6,051 nucleotides of DNA, from the NCBI GenBank assembly GCA_021793535.1, contig JAJYSO010000121.1, positions 1 to 6,051 of the forward strand. Direction: 5' to 3'. The translations under genes were made by a program, and so were the position numbers. The DNA comes from Bacteroidota bacterium (GTDB lineage: Bacteria; Bacteroidota; Bacteroidia; Flavobacteriales; Flavobacteriaceae). Below the pieces are notes generated by a model. The model was not told where the DNA came from. It ran no database searches and saw only the letters and a program-made list of their open reading frames with translations. Within the stretch, counting starts at the first letter, position 1, and each line of letters opens with the position of its first letter. Shown here in pieces: positions 5,020 through 6,051 of this stretch.

Positions 5020-6051
5020 ATGGCTAAAAAGAAAACGAACCCTCACGCGGCGCAGAAACGAAAAAAGAGTTATCGACTTACCCGCAAGCAAAAAGTTGTT
5101 TTCGGGAGCTTCCTCATGTTGTTTTCCGTAGCCCTTATTGTTGCCTTTATTTCTTTTTTCATGGTCTGGAAAGCGGATTTCAGTACCTTAAATGAATTCA
5201 CCGACCGAACAGTGGAAACACAAAATTGGCTCAGCAAATTCGGCGCACAAATCAGCCATTTTTTCATCTATAGAGGGTTCGGTATCGCTTCCTTTAGTCT
5301 GGCTGTATTGATCGGACTCTCCGGCATCTTTCTCTTTTTGGACTTAAAGTTAAGGAATCTTTTAACCTATTGGGTCTGGGGGCTTTTCCTTATGATTTGG
5401 GCTTCTGCAACCTTAGGTTTTTTCGCAGATAAAAATGCCCTATTGGGAGGAATGATCGGGTTTGAAGTCAATGATTTTCTGCAAGATTACACCGGTTTTA
5501 TCGGCACCGTCCTCCTGCTGATCTTTATTGCCATTATATACCTTGTGGTCCGACTTGGGGTGACCCCTGAATTGGTGATGCATTACTTTCAAAAAACAAA
5601 AAAAGAAGCTCAAGATGATTTTAAAGAAGCCAAGGCGATGGGAGCCGAAAGGGGGAAGAACACCCATGCATCAATCACCGAGCAAGAAAACGAAGCAGAG
5701 CAAGAAGAAGCTTACTCCACTCCACTTTCTTTAGAGGCAAAAGAAGAAGAAAAGAAATCACCTCCGGCGACTCCTGTCGAACGGTTAGTCATCCGTTCTT
5801 CTGATCAACAAGACGATGATGTTTCCATGGAAGTGCAAGCTACCAAAGAAGAAGACCAGAGCTTAACAGATGACCGCAGCCAACAGATTATCCAAAAATC
5901 TGGAGAATATGATCCCCGTCTGGATTTGGGCACTTATAAATTTCCTTCCATAAATCTATTAAGGGACTACTCCAAAGACAAAGGAGGTATTACTATCGAC
6001 CAGGAAGAGCTTGAGGAGAATAAAGACAACATTGTCAATACCCAGATCGGA
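5020..6051 (+). CDS. ftsK: DNA translocase FtsK (partial, N-terminal 344 residues)
   Basis: FtsK anchors at the division septum and pumps chromosomal DNA toward the dif site so that sister chromosomes separate before the cell closes. The window holds the membrane part, the linker and the beginning of the motor. A very basic cytoplasmic start (residues 3-25) precedes four predicted membrane helices at about 26-50, 87-107, 114-135 and 159-179. The loop between helices 3 and 4 has the GGMIG motif (143-147) typical of the FtsK four-helix domain. A charged linker of about 110 residues, rich in Glu, Lys and Gln, runs from 185 to 295. YDPRLDLGTYKFPSINLL (297-314) opens the alpha subdomain of the motor; Walker A and B and the DNA-reading gamma domain would lie beyond the edge. 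The linker is much shorter than that of E. coli, as I recall is usual in Bacteroidota, so a full length near 800 residues is expected. The ATG at 5020 is the first in frame after the promoter box; no Shine-Dalgarno precedes it. Confidence 0.95.
   Translation, partial: MAKKKTNPHAAQKRKKSYRLTRKQKVVFGSFLMLFSVALIVAFISFFMVWKADFSTLNEFTDRTVETQNWLSKFGAQISHFFIYRGFGIASFSLAVLIGLSGIFLFLDLKLRNLLTYWVWGLFLMIWASATLGFFADKNALLGGMIGFEVNDFLQDYTGFIGTVLLLIFIAIIYLVVRLGVTPELVMHYFQKTKKEAQDDFKEAKAMGAERGKNTHASITEQENEAEQEEAYSTPLSLEAKEEEKKSPPATPVERLVIRSSDQQDDDVSMEVQATKEEDQSLTDDRSQQIIQKSGEYDPRLDLGTYKFPSINLLRDYSKDKGGITIDQEELEENKDNIVNTQIG

Noticed and set aside
5070..5667. Minus-strand frames opposite the ftsK membrane and linker region
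   Set aside because: The plus-strand frame is open through to the edge and matches FtsK, so these are shadows.

Overview
The window looks like ordinary chromosome from a Bacteroidota bacterium, most likely a flavobacterium. Three things point there: exact TAnnTTTG boxes (the -7 promoter element of this phylum) just upstream of three genes, almost no Shine-Dalgarno sequences before the start codons, and protein sequences of a flavobacterial type (the ECF sigma factor, the YedJ/YpgQ-like HD protein, and FtsK with a short linker). The base composition is moderately AT-rich throughout. No insertion sequence, tRNA, rRNA, CRISPR array or phage gene was seen.

Layout. The left part (1-1170) is read on the minus strand. 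In transcription order it holds an ECF-family RNA polymerase sigma factor (1170 to 580), a 49-residue unrecognised protein (530 to 381), a 122-164 base gap holding a 12-bp inverted repeat with a 37-base loop, and the N-terminal part of an HD-domain phosphohydrolase that runs off the left edge. A divergent intergenic region (1171-1386) separates this block from the plus-strand genes: uvrA (1387-4194), udk (4290-4913) and the first 344 codons of ftsK (5020 to the right edge). The longest stretch without a gene is that 216-base divergent region.

How the genes relate. The plus-strand genes are housekeeping functions: UvrA recognises DNA damage in nucleotide excision repair, Udk salvages uridine and cytidine, and FtsK pumps chromosomal DNA through the division septum. 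Each has its own -7 box and a short predicted leader of about 9-17 bases, so they look like three separate transcription units rather than an operon. The sigma factor and the 49-residue protein are probably cotranscribed. No anti-sigma gene is visible beside them.

I do not see a new multi-gene system here. The points most worth a second look are the loss of both halves of the first zinc module of UvrA, the tiny conserved-looking gene behind the sigma factor, and the long-looped inverted repeat that follows it.
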